Position numbers and translations under genes: made by a program
In this document: positions 1 to 5,967 of the stretch, piece by piece
Position numbering within the stretch: the stretch's first letter is position 1
Layout of the letters: every line of letters begins with the position of its first letter
The notes under the pieces: generated by a model
Seen by the model: the letters and a program-made list of their open reading frames with translations, nothing else
What the model was told of the DNA's origin: nothing
Databases searched by the model: none
Assembly: GCA_964587525.1 (NCBI GenBank)
Contig: CAZPLZ010000189.1
Coordinates: 1 to 6,047, forward strand
Origin: CAZPLZ01 sp964587525
GTDB taxonomy: Bacteria; Oederibacteriota; CAKKQC01
Direction: 5' to 3'
DNA: 6,047 bases

Positions 1-2060
1 CCTCCAGACTCAACAGGCAGAGATTGAGTGTCCATACTCTCCTGTACGGAAACGAGGTCGGCCGGCCCCTGCGAACCCCAGTGCTCGAGCACTCTCGTAA
101 CCTCGGCCGGCGAGACATAGGCACCCTGTGCCCGCTGCGGTCCCGGTGAACCAGCTGGAGCAAACAGCATGTCCCCGCGGCCCAGGAGCTGCTCAGCACC
201 GCCACTATCGAAAATCGTCCGCGAATCGACGCGCGTCGCGACCTGGAAGGACAGCCGGGACGGCAGGTTGGCCTTGATCACACCGGTCACCACATCCACC
301 GATGGCCGCTGGGTCGCCATCACCAGATGGATACCGACGCCCCGGGCCTTCTGCGCCAGGCGCTGGAGCACATCTTCAACCTCTCGTGACCTCGCCACCA
401 TCAAATCAGCGAGCTCATCCACCGCCACCACGATCCAGGGAAAACCGGTCCGGCTGATCACCGCGTCGCTCCCCTCTTCACGTGACAGCACTCGTCCGCT
501 CTCTGCGATCATACGGTTGAACGCATTGAGATCCCGGCAATTGTTCAAAGCGAGCAGTTGGTACCGGGCTTCCATGACGCTGACGACCCAGCGCAGCGCA
601 GCCACAGCGCGTTTCGGTTCCGTAATCACCTCAAGGAGGAGATGTGGGGAGTTGTGGTAGACGTTCAACTCCACCCGCTTGGGATCGATAAGCATCAGGC
701 GCACTTCATCAGGGGTCCGTGTCATCAGCAGGCTCATCAGCACGGTATGAAGGCACACGCTCTTTCCAGAACCTGTCGTTCCGGCAATCAGCAGATGCGG
801 CATATGGACCAGATCGGCAAGCAGGATCTCCCCGGTCAGGGCCCGGCCGAGAAATACCGGGAGGTCTCCCGCCGTCCGCGGCGACGGAGAAGCCACCAGC
901 AAAGAGCCAAGGGTCACGGTGACGGGAGAGGGATGCGGAATCTCGATCCCGATGGTTCCCTTCCCCGCCAGCGGCAGGACCACCCGAACCCGCTCGGCCT
1001 TCAAGGCGAGCGCCAGGTCATCCGACAAATGTTCCAATCTGCTGGCCTTCACACCCGGCGCAGGCTGCCATTCAAACAGGATGACCCGCGCCCCGGGCGT
1101 CACACTGACGATTTTTCCTTCGACTCGAAACGCTTGCAGGGTTCGATCAATGATCTTGGCTTGGTCACTGACAAACTCTTGTAACGAGTCCACGTTCGTA
1201 GTCCCGGTTTCAGCGACCAACAGCTCCAGTGGCGGGAGCACCCACCGGTCAGGAGCGCTCAGCCGCCTCTCGCTCTCCACGAGAGAGGACGCCCCTGGGA
1301 TTGAAGCCTTTGATTCTGCGGCAGGCTGCTCTACCCCCGGCGCAGCCAGGGGCGGGACAGGTGAATTAAGAAAGGTCGTCTCGGGAGCAGATGGGGCAGG
1401 CGGGACTGATGCCTCTGACGACGGGGAGACAGTGGCCAGCCGGGTTCTTCTTGTCAACCGCTGGCGGTTTATCCAAGACCCGACCCCAGTCAACGCAGCT
1501 TTGCCTCCAAACCAAACCCCCTTCAGCGCTGCCCTGCCGCCGGCCCAGGTACCGGCCAGCACAGCCTTACCCCCCTTGAATAATCCACCACCCAGTGAGC
1601 GGGCAAAAGCCGATGACCGAACCACCACTGGTTCATACCTGGTCAGCCATAGACCAAGCACCGCAAGGAACGCGGCTATAACCAGCAAACCTGTATATCC
1701 CAACGCCTGGCGTACGGTCAGCCCGAGCCACGTTCCGAAATCGCCAGCCCATGCCCCCGCGTGTGGCGGAGGCAGCGCTCCAAGCATGATCATCACACTC
1801 AGCACCAGCAAGCTGTAACCGGTCAGATTCAGCACGTAACCGGACAGTGCTCCCCCTTTCAGCATCCTCAGTCCAACCAGGACAGCCAAACATGGAAGGA
1901 GCGCCCCGCAGTAACCGAAAAGGTCGGCCAGGAAATCGCCGAGCCAGATCCCCAACAGCCCGGTGTGGTCTCGCAGAAAAAGTGAAAGAAACGCTAGTGC
2001 GGCCAAACACAGAACGCCCAGGCCTGCCACTTTACGTTTAGTCCTGGGGTTCAAACTCAT
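1..2060 (-). CDS. ftsK: DNA translocase FtsK/SpoIIIE family (C-terminus cut by window edge)
   Basis: This is a membrane-anchored ATP-driven double-stranded DNA pump that, in the family, clears and aligns chromosome termini at the division septum. The minus-strand frame is open from the ATG at 2060 to the window edge, giving 686 codons without the stop. Residues about 11-29, 42-64, 72-94 and 119-139 are four hydrophobic segments, the usual FtsK membrane anchor. Residues 163-195 hold three 11-residue repeats, and 210-270 is a Pro/Ser/Ala-rich linker. An alpha domain follows (about 290-395, with QPAPGVK and GIEIPHP). The motor then shows Walker A GTTGSGKSV (427-435, Lys433), Walker B VVAVDELADL (Asp548, Glu549) and MATQRPSVDVVTG. 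The DNA-reading gamma winged helix is expected beyond the edge. The linker is short, as in SpoIIIE-like and non-enteric FtsK proteins. No strong Shine-Dalgarno precedes the ATG, but no other in-frame ATG lies close upstream. Family assignment is very secure; the exact start is less so. Confidence 0.96.
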   Translation of the reverse strand, partial: MSLNPRTKRKVAGLGVLCLAALAFLSLFLRDHTGLLGIWLGDFLADLFGYCGALLPCLAVLVGLRMLKGGALSGYVLNLTGYSLLVLSVMIMLGALPPPHAGAWAGDFGTWLGLTVRQALGYTGLLVIAAFLAVLGLWLTRYEPVVVRSSAFARSLGGGLFKGGKAVLAGTWAGGRAALKGVWFGGKAALTGVGSWINRQRLTRRTRLATVSPSSEASVPPAPSAPETTFLNSPVPPLAAPGVEQPAAESKASIPGASSLVESERRLSAPDRWVLPPLELLVAETGTTNVDSLQEFVSDQAKIIDRTLQAFRVEGKIVSVTPGARVILFEWQPAPGVKASRLEHLSDDLALALKAERVRVVLPLAGKGTIGIEIPHPSPVTVTLGSLLVASPSPRTAGDLPVFLGRALTGEILLADLVHMPHLLIAGTTGSGKSVCLHTVLMSLLMTRTPDEVRLMLIDPKRVELNVYHNSPHLLLEVITEPKRAVAALRWVVSVMEARYQLLALNNCRDLNAFNRMIAESGRVLSREEGSDAVISRTGFPWIVVAVDELADLMVARSREVEDVLQRLAQKARGVGIHLVMATQRPSVDVVTGVIKANLPSRLSFQVATRVDSRTIFDSGGAEQLLGRGDMLFAPAGSPGPQRAQGAYVSPAEVTRVLEHWGSQGPADLVSVQESMDTQSLPVESG
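1476..1574 (-). repeat. Three tandem 33-bp coding repeats (11-residue repeats in FtsK)
   Basis: Just after the fourth membrane segment of FtsK, residues 163-195 read as three consecutive 11-mers: GGKAVLAGTWA, GGRAALKGVWF and GGKAALTGVGS. A looser fourth copy may precede them (FARSLGGGLFK, residues 152-162). Each unit carries Gly-Gly, a basic residue, Ala-Ala/Val-Leu and another Gly at position 8. The 11-residue periodicity with one basic residue per unit resembles amphipathic membrane-surface helices. That functional reading is inference; the repetition is directly visible. Confidence 0.7.
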
Positions 2061-2208
2061 CTGACGCTCACTCGGCAGCTTCTCAAGGGGACACTCTCAT
2101 CTTAGCAGGATGCGGAAAAAGTACCGCAGGACGGGTCGGAGGGGCTTCAGCGGTCGCGGGGCCGCCCTGCGCTACGCGCTGCTCCGTCGCTGGCACGTTC
2201 AGCAGCTA

Positions 2209-2274
2209 GTCGCGTCCGGACGCCGATCTGGCCTGCCTTGCTGGGTCGGGATGACCGTGTCGTCCGGACGCGAC
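2209..2274. repeat. 14-bp perfect inverted repeat inside the element
   Basis: GTCGCGTCCGGACG at 2209-2222 is the exact reverse complement of CGTCCGGACGCGAC at 2261-2274, with 38 bases between. The shared core CGTCCGGACG is itself palindromic. It could form a secondary stem within the larger inverted-repeat element. Confidence 0.65.
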
Positions 2275-2302
2275 CTGAACGCACCGCGACTCCGGTCGGC
2301 CA

Positions 2303-2319
2303 TTGCGCCGAAGGCGCAA
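2303..2319. repeat. Short perfect hairpin in the element core
   Basis: TTGCGCC and GGCGCAA form a 7-bp stem around a GAA loop. No T-tract follows on either strand, so it does not look like an intrinsic terminator. It is one of several small stems in the inverted-repeat element. Confidence 0.5.
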
Positions 2320-2349
2320 CCTCTAAATATGGTTCACCATCCGCTGCCG

Positions 2350-2367
2350 GGCGCGCTCCTGCGCGCC
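2350..2367. repeat. Short GC hairpin in the element
   Basis: GGCGCGC, loop TCCT, GCGCGCC gives a perfect 7-bp all-GC stem. No T-tract follows it. It lies just inside the right arm of the inverted-repeat element. Confidence 0.5.
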
Positions 2368-2462
2368 TAGCGGTCGGCCAGCGACCGCGAAGCCCCTCCG
2401 ACCCGTCCAGGCTTTGGGATGACTTTTTCCACATCTAGACAAGAGGGCTGCCCCCCTTCAAA

Positions 2463-2489
2463 CGCAAAAGACACCGGCTGACCGGTGCC
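2463..2489 (-). terminator. Intrinsic-type terminator after the lysine-rich mini-ORF
   Basis: On the minus strand an 8-bp stem (GGCACCGG / CCGGTGTC, one G-T wobble) closes a TCAG loop and runs straight into TCTTTTGCGTTT. It sits about 20 bases after the mini-ORF stop. Because no other terminator is visible after the FHA gene, it probably ends both the mini-ORF transcript and any read-through from the kinase/FHA operon. The T-tract is interrupted, so efficiency is uncertain. Confidence 0.6.
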
Positions 2490-2510
2490 GCCTGCGCCTA
2501 CCATAGTATT

Positions 2511-2558
2511 CTATTGCTTCTTCTTGTCCTTTCCTTTTTTCGCTTTCTTTTTCGCCAT
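2511..2558 (-). CDS. 15-residue lysine-rich peptide (putative mini-ORF)
   Basis: ATG at 2558 and TAG at 2511-2513 enclose 15 codons reading MAKKKAKKGKDKKKQ, with nine lysines, one aspartate and no hydrophobic stretch. Lysine uses both AAA and AAG, and GCG, GGA and GAC codons are interspersed, so the run is not a simple homopolymer. Upstream of the ATG are purine-rich AAAGAAGA and, further out, GGGGGTGAG, which could serve as ribosome-binding sites. A good promoter precedes it and a terminator follows, so it sits in its own unit. I recognise no family. Its Ala-Lys pattern resembles the tails of histone H1-like proteins and ribosomal proteins, so nucleic-acid binding is a possible guess. It could instead be a chance frame inside a small RNA. 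Confidence 0.45.
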   Translation of the reverse strand: MAKKKAKKGKDKKKQ

Positions 2559-2602
2559 TCTTCTTTCTCACCCCCCCATTGACTGAAATAACTTCTAGTA
2601 AC

Positions 2603-2632
2603 ACTGTATCAAAACCGATTGAGCTTTGTCAA
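2603..2632 (-). promoter_or_regulatory. Sigma70-type promoter for the mini-ORF unit
   Basis: On the minus strand, a consensus -35 TTGACA (2632-2627) is followed by an 18-bp spacer and TACAGT (2608-2603). A TG at 2611-2610 gives an extended -10 (TGATACAGT). Transcription would start near 2596, leaving a leader of about 38 nt before the mini-ORF ATG. The -35 begins six bases after the stop codon of the FHA gene, so the promoter fits neatly in the gap. Its direction matches the downstream ORF and terminator. Confidence 0.6.
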
Positions 2633-2637
2633 GTGAT

Positions 2638-4131
2638 TTAATACGGGACGATCCGAAAGAGCGGCGTCAAACTCTTCACCCCGGGCAACATGACAGGAGC
2701 CATGCGGTGAGTATTGAAATTCGTCCGTACTCGATCATACGTTGTCTGCTCAACCAGAACTTCGCCATCCTCCGCCTGATAGGCGATGCCGTACGCGGTG
2801 GGAAACGCCTCACCCATGCCCAGATAATCCATCCGCCGGCCCGCACCGAAGTACCCCACCAGCGCCTTCCCAGTCGCGACTCCCACGCTCACCGCCAGAT
2901 TCACTTTCATCTCACGGGTCAATCGCCTGATCATCGGGCGGGCAGCCCGCTGAATTTCGACTCCGGAACGAACCGCTTCGGCATGGAACCCCGTTTCTTC
3001 CCCTTCCAAGGATCCAAATTGGGCGCAGCCGCTGGCCAAGACCGCCCCCCCATGGCGCTGCAGGATTTCATGAAGCTGGGCGTACAACTGGCTGATCATT
3101 CGCCAGATTTCCTCATGGCCGCTGGCAAGCATTTCGTCCAGCTTTGACAGATGGACAGCAACCACACACACCTCCCGCACCTGGCGCTTGACCGCACTAG
3201 CGCCCCCCTGAGCCAGAAGCGTGTTGACGACAGGATCCGGGAAGGTACGACCGAGGTGCTCGCGCTCCCATTCCCCCCGCCCGGACATCAGATGGCCGCG
3301 CCAAGCCATCCGCGCCGTGCCGAGCAAATCGGCCAGGTCCTGCAACTGCTGAGCTTCTTCTTCATGGTAAGGCTCCTTCGCCAGCGCACGCTCCAGATAC
3401 ACTGCCCCGACCGGAACCCCTTGCCAGCGTGCCGGCGCACACATCACGGCACAGACATCATCCTGCGCGTCACCGGTAGTTTCTTCGAAGCTCTGGCCCA
3501 CTTTGGCGTTGGTCGTCACCACAGCCTTCCGATCCCTTATGGCTTGCTCCATGATCAACTGAGACAGCGCAATCTTTTCCCGGTCCGTGTCTCCACTGAA
3601 ATCCAGCCCAAGAGCCACAGCAGGCATGACCGCGCCTGTTAAGGACTCATGAGTCACAATCACCCCACGATCGGAGTGGAACTGCTTGATCACAGTCTCC
3701 AGATATGAGCGCAGCCAATGTTTTTCATCAGCTGCCGCCCCCACGCTGAGTTCCACGATATTCCACAGGGCCGTGTTATCAACCAGGTTGAGCACATCTT
3801 TGGCAGAAGCTTTGGCGGAATCCAATCCCGCCGCTGGGCGAAGGGTGAACCGGATCTCGGTCTGGCCGAGCCTCAGCCGGTCCCCATCCTGTAGCGCTTG
3901 CTCCATAATCTTTTCCCCGTTGACGTACGTGCCGTTTGAACTTTGCAGGTCACGGATGATCCACTTACCCCCCACATGCACAACCTCACAATGCTTACGG
4001 GAGATCGCGTGATCATTTAAGTCGAGGTCCGTCTCGTTCCTGCCCAGAACAAACGGCACGTGGTAGATTTCCACCACATCTTCCGGGCCATCTTTCCTCA
4101 ACACCCTCAACTCAGCCACCAGCTTGGCCAT
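2638..4131 (-). CDS. FHA - GAF-like - degenerate class III cyclase domain protein
   Basis: This 497-residue protein has no signal peptide or membrane segment and should be cytosolic. Residues 5-98 are a complete FHA (phosphothreonine-binding) domain with Gly30-Arg31, Ser44-Arg45-x-His47 and Ser65-Asn66-Gly67-Thr68, the canonical phosphopeptide-contact residues. Residues about 115-278 fit a GAF-type sensory domain. Residues about 318-495 match the class III adenylate/guanylate cyclase fold, clearest at VSVGVATGKALVGYFGAG (415-430 region), RMDYLGMGE and GEVLVEQTTYDRV. Catalytic positions are lost: the first metal Asp aligns with His327, the GD metal motif is deleted near 366-369, and the Asn and Arg of VNxAxRL align with Pro444 and Gly448. 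Its ATG overlaps the TGA of the upstream kinase gene by one base, so the two are probably translationally coupled. It is probably a phospho-reader or regulator partner of that kinase rather than an active cyclase. Confidence 0.88.
   Translation of the reverse strand: MAKLVAELRVLRKDGPEDVVEIYHVPFVLGRNETDLDLNDHAISRKHCEVVHVGGKWIIRDLQSSNGTYVNGEKIMEQALQDGDRLRLGQTEIRFTLRPAAGLDSAKASAKDVLNLVDNTALWNIVELSVGAAADEKHWLRSYLETVIKQFHSDRGVIVTHESLTGAVMPAVALGLDFSGDTDREKIALSQLIMEQAIRDRKAVVTTNAKVGQSFEETTGDAQDDVCAVMCAPARWQGVPVGAVYLERALAKEPYHEEEAQQLQDLADLLGTARMAWRGHLMSGRGEWEREHLGRTFPDPVVNTLLAQGGASAVKRQVREVCVVAVHLSKLDEMLASGHEEIWRMISQLYAQLHEILQRHGGAVLASGCAQFGSLEGEETGFHAEAVRSGVEIQRAARPMIRRLTREMKVNLAVSVGVATGKALVGYFGAGRRMDYLGMGEAFPTAYGIAYQAEDGEVLVEQTTYDRVRTNFNTHRMAPVMLPGVKSLTPLFRIVPY
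4131..4131 (-). other. One-base stop/start overlap (TGATG) between kinase and FHA genes
   Basis: The kinase stop TGA (4133-4131) shares its last base with the ATG (4131-4129) of the FHA gene. No strong Shine-Dalgarno is visible just before it, so translation of the FHA protein probably depends on ribosomes finishing the kinase. This supports equal or coupled production of two interacting proteins. Confidence 0.85.
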
Positions 4132-5954
4132 CAGCGTTGTTTCACCCGGTAGGCAAAGTGATGCAAACGGCAGCCATGTTCATCCACCGCAAAGATGTCC
4201 CCCGATTCCGAGAAGGCCGCCGCATAATATTTGGGGGGAACGGTCCCTGTCCTCGGTCCATGAATGTACCCCAGAAAACCTCCGGTACCAGAGAGGAGGT
4301 GCATGCGATCGGAGTCGTCACAGACCACCAATTCATCACTCGGGGACACAGCAACTGACGTCGGGGCATGATAAAATTTTCCTTCCCCCAATCCGCGGCG
4401 GCCAAAAGCTTCCTTGAAACGAAACCCCCTCTCAAACACCTGAATACGGTGGTTCTGGCTGTCCGCAACGTACAACCGGCCCTGGGAATCCAGCGCGAGC
4501 CCGAGCGGCGCGTTGAATTCGCCCGGCCGTTCCCCATGCCCCCCAAACGTCTTCACCGGCTTGCCTTGCATATTGAACGACCGAAGCCGGTTGTTCCCCG
4601 TGTCAGCCACATAGATCAAACCTTCCTCCTCATCCACCGCCACCCCTCGCGGATAGTTGAACCCGGCCACTTTTCCTTCCTCATGGATCCCAATCACCAC
4701 CAGGGGACGTCCAAACTGAAGAACCAAGTCGCCCTCAGCCGATAAAATCTGGATGCGGCAGTTTTTGGTATCACACACGTACATTCGTCCCTGCCCATCC
4801 GTTGCGATTCCCGAAGGATTCAGAAACCGCAAACCCCGTTCCATGACCGTCCCCTCAGAACCCAAGACACTGAGGAAACATCCCGACGTGTCAAGCACGT
4901 GCACCTGGGCGCGGATTGCATCGGTCACCAAGATCCGCCCCGTACCGTCCACCGCCACCCCGTTCGGTAGCATGAACTGACCCTCCCCTTTCCCCCTCTC
5001 ACCGTATTCAGCCTGAAGGACATATTCATGGGTGGAGCCAAAGGTATCAGCAAGCCGCAGAACTTTCCGTGAAGGGGGCTTAGAAGGTGCTGGCATCGCT
5101 TCGAGAGGCTTTGTCCTTGAGCCATCGGCGGAGGAGTCAACTCCCGGGATAGGCCTGCCAGCCTTGAACGCTTCCAGTGCCTCGAGCATCTCTTCCGCCA
5201 TCTGCCATCGCCGCTTAAGATCCTTGTCCAGGGCCCTCGAAATGATCGCGGACAACGCCGCCGGGATTTCGGGGTTCAGACTCGTCGCATCTGGTGGCGG
5301 GTCATTCGAGAGAATTTTCTGCATGACCTTTGCACTCGTCTCGCCATAAAACGGCAATTTCCCGGTCAGCATCTCAAAGAGGAGCACGCCCACACTGTAA
5401 AGGTCGGAAGCCGGGGTCACGTGTCCCATCAACTGCTCTTTGGACATGTAGAACAGCGTGCCAGCCGCAACGGTCTCCTCACCAGCCTGCAGTGCGTGCG
5501 CGGTGCCAAAATCAGTGATTTTGATCTGGTCCTGCGGTGTGATCAGAATATTGCCGGGTTTAAGATCACGGTGGACCACCCCCTTCTGGTGCGCGTAGGC
5601 AAGAGCCTCGAGGATCTCCCAGATGATGTCTAGAGCTTCCGGCACGGGGAGTGGGCCGCCCTTCAGACGGTCGCGCAGGTTCTCGCCCTCCACATACTCC
5701 ATGACCATGAACAAGGTGTCGCTGGCTTTTTCCACCGTGAGCAGCTTGATGATGTTCGGGTGCTCCAGCGCCGCCAGCATCTTGGGCTCCGCGATCAGCT
5801 TGCTGAAATCCATGGTCTGATTGTGTGGGATTTTCAATGCCACCCGCTTGCTGAGCCAACTGTCCTCAGCCAGCCAGACACCGCCAAACGCCCCGCTGCC
5901 GATCAGCTCGATCATCTTGTAGCGATCGAGCATCTGTCCGGGTTTAACAGCCAT
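4131..5954 (-). CDS. Ser/Thr protein kinase with C-terminal six-repeat NHL propeller
   Basis: This 607-residue protein pairs a Hanks-type kinase with a beta-propeller. Kinase residues about 11-265 include the glycine loop IGSGAFGGVW (18-27), VALK with Lys41, an alpha-C glutamate candidate Glu56, HPNI, HRDLKPGN (catalytic Asp130, Asn135), DFG (148-150), GTLFYMSKEQ (165-174) and SDLYSVG (Asp183). It is an RD kinase with all main catalytic residues. The APE-type motif reads S-K-E, with Lys172 where Pro is usual. A Pro/Ser-rich linker (266-298) follows. Six NHL-type repeats then occupy about 323-355, 375-405, 429-461, 477-508, 523-555 and 572-601, with motifs such as GVAVD and YVADTGNNR. Mycobacterial PknD-type kinases carry a membrane span between kinase and propeller; none is visible here, so both parts look cytosolic. 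The gene starts 13 nt after the upstream gene and overlaps the downstream FHA gene, suggesting an operon. Activation-loop Thr161 is a candidate phosphosite. Confidence 0.95.
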   Translation of the reverse strand: MAVKPGQMLDRYKMIELIGSGAFGGVWLAEDSWLSKRVALKIPHNQTMDFSKLIAEPKMLAALEHPNIIKLLTVEKASDTLFMVMEYVEGENLRDRLKGGPLPVPEALDIIWEILEALAYAHQKGVVHRDLKPGNILITPQDQIKITDFGTAHALQAGEETVAAGTLFYMSKEQLMGHVTPASDLYSVGVLLFEMLTGKLPFYGETSAKVMQKILSNDPPPDATSLNPEIPAALSAIISRALDKDLKRRWQMAEEMLEALEAFKAGRPIPGVDSSADGSRTKPLEAMPAPSKPPSRKVLRLADTFGSTHEYVLQAEYGERGKGEGQFMLPNGVAVDGTGRILVTDAIRAQVHVLDTSGCFLSVLGSEGTVMERGLRFLNPSGIATDGQGRMYVCDTKNCRIQILSAEGDLVLQFGRPLVVIGIHEEGKVAGFNYPRGVAVDEEEGLIYVADTGNNRLRSFNMQGKPVKTFGGHGERPGEFNAPLGLALDSQGRLYVADSQNHRIQVFERGFRFKEAFGRRGLGEGKFYHAPTSVAVSPSDELVVCDDSDRMHLLSGTGGFLGYIHGPRTGTVPPKYYAAAFSESGDIFAVDEHGCRLHHFAYRVKQR

Positions 5955-5967
5955 GAGGAGCTTTAAA

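Larger units (their letters stand above)
2108..2436. repeat. 329-bp intergenic inverted-repeat element (REP/MITE-like)
   Basis: This fills most of the space upstream of ftsK. The ends are inverted copies: GGATGCGGAAAAAGT at 2108-2122 matches the complement of 2422-2436 at 13 of 15 positions. A perfect 20-bp pair, GGACGGGTCGGAGGGGCTTC, lies at 2129-2148 and inverted at 2389-2408. GCGGTCGC (2150-2157) pairs with GCGACCGC (2381-2388). The core is GC-rich and full of smaller palindromes, including 2209-2222 with 2261-2274, 2303-2319 and 2350-2367. A 10-bp direct repeat, CGGTCGGCCA, lies at 2293-2302 and 2371-2380. No transposase is present. From memory, intergenic repeats with GGATGC and GAAAAAGT ends are frequent in Nitrospira genomes; this is recalled, not searched. 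It could be a non-autonomous mobile element or a REP/BIME-type structure. Open frames inside it on both strands look like by-products of high GC. Confidence 0.7.

Noticed and set aside
169..1184. Overlapping plus-strand open frames opposite the FtsK motor
   Set aside because: They overlap one another in different frames and lie opposite the Walker A/B region of FtsK. They are typical high-GC shadow frames.
919..1818. 299-codon plus-strand open frame
   Set aside because: It is antisense to ftsK, whose minus-strand translation matches the family across the whole region; the plus-strand product is Ser/Thr/Pro-rich low-complexity with no recognisable domain.
2097..2105. TGCTAAGAT on the minus strand as an extended -10 for ftsK
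   Set aside because: It resembles an extended -10 box, but no convincing -35 lies 16-18 bases upstream and it abuts the repeat element end; too weak to list as a promoter.
2110..2434. Plus-strand 86-codon and minus-strand 95-codon frames inside the repeat element
   Set aside because: Both begin or end within the inverted-repeat arms, are Arg/Gly/Ala-rich, and have no clear ribosome-binding site. They are better explained as chance frames in palindromic GC-rich DNA.
2098..2436. CATCT at both sides of the repeat element as a target-site duplication
   Set aside because: The right-hand CATCT (2432-2436) is the complement of GATG in the left terminal repeat, so it belongs to the inverted end, not to duplicated flanking DNA.
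2571..2577. Run of seven C as a phase-variation tract
   Set aside because: It lies in the leader upstream of the mini-ORF, not in a reading frame, and seven bases is short. On the minus strand it may simply contribute to a G-rich ribosome-binding region.
2626..3147. 173-codon plus-strand frame
   Set aside because: It lies opposite the pseudo-cyclase domain of the FHA gene and shows no family features.
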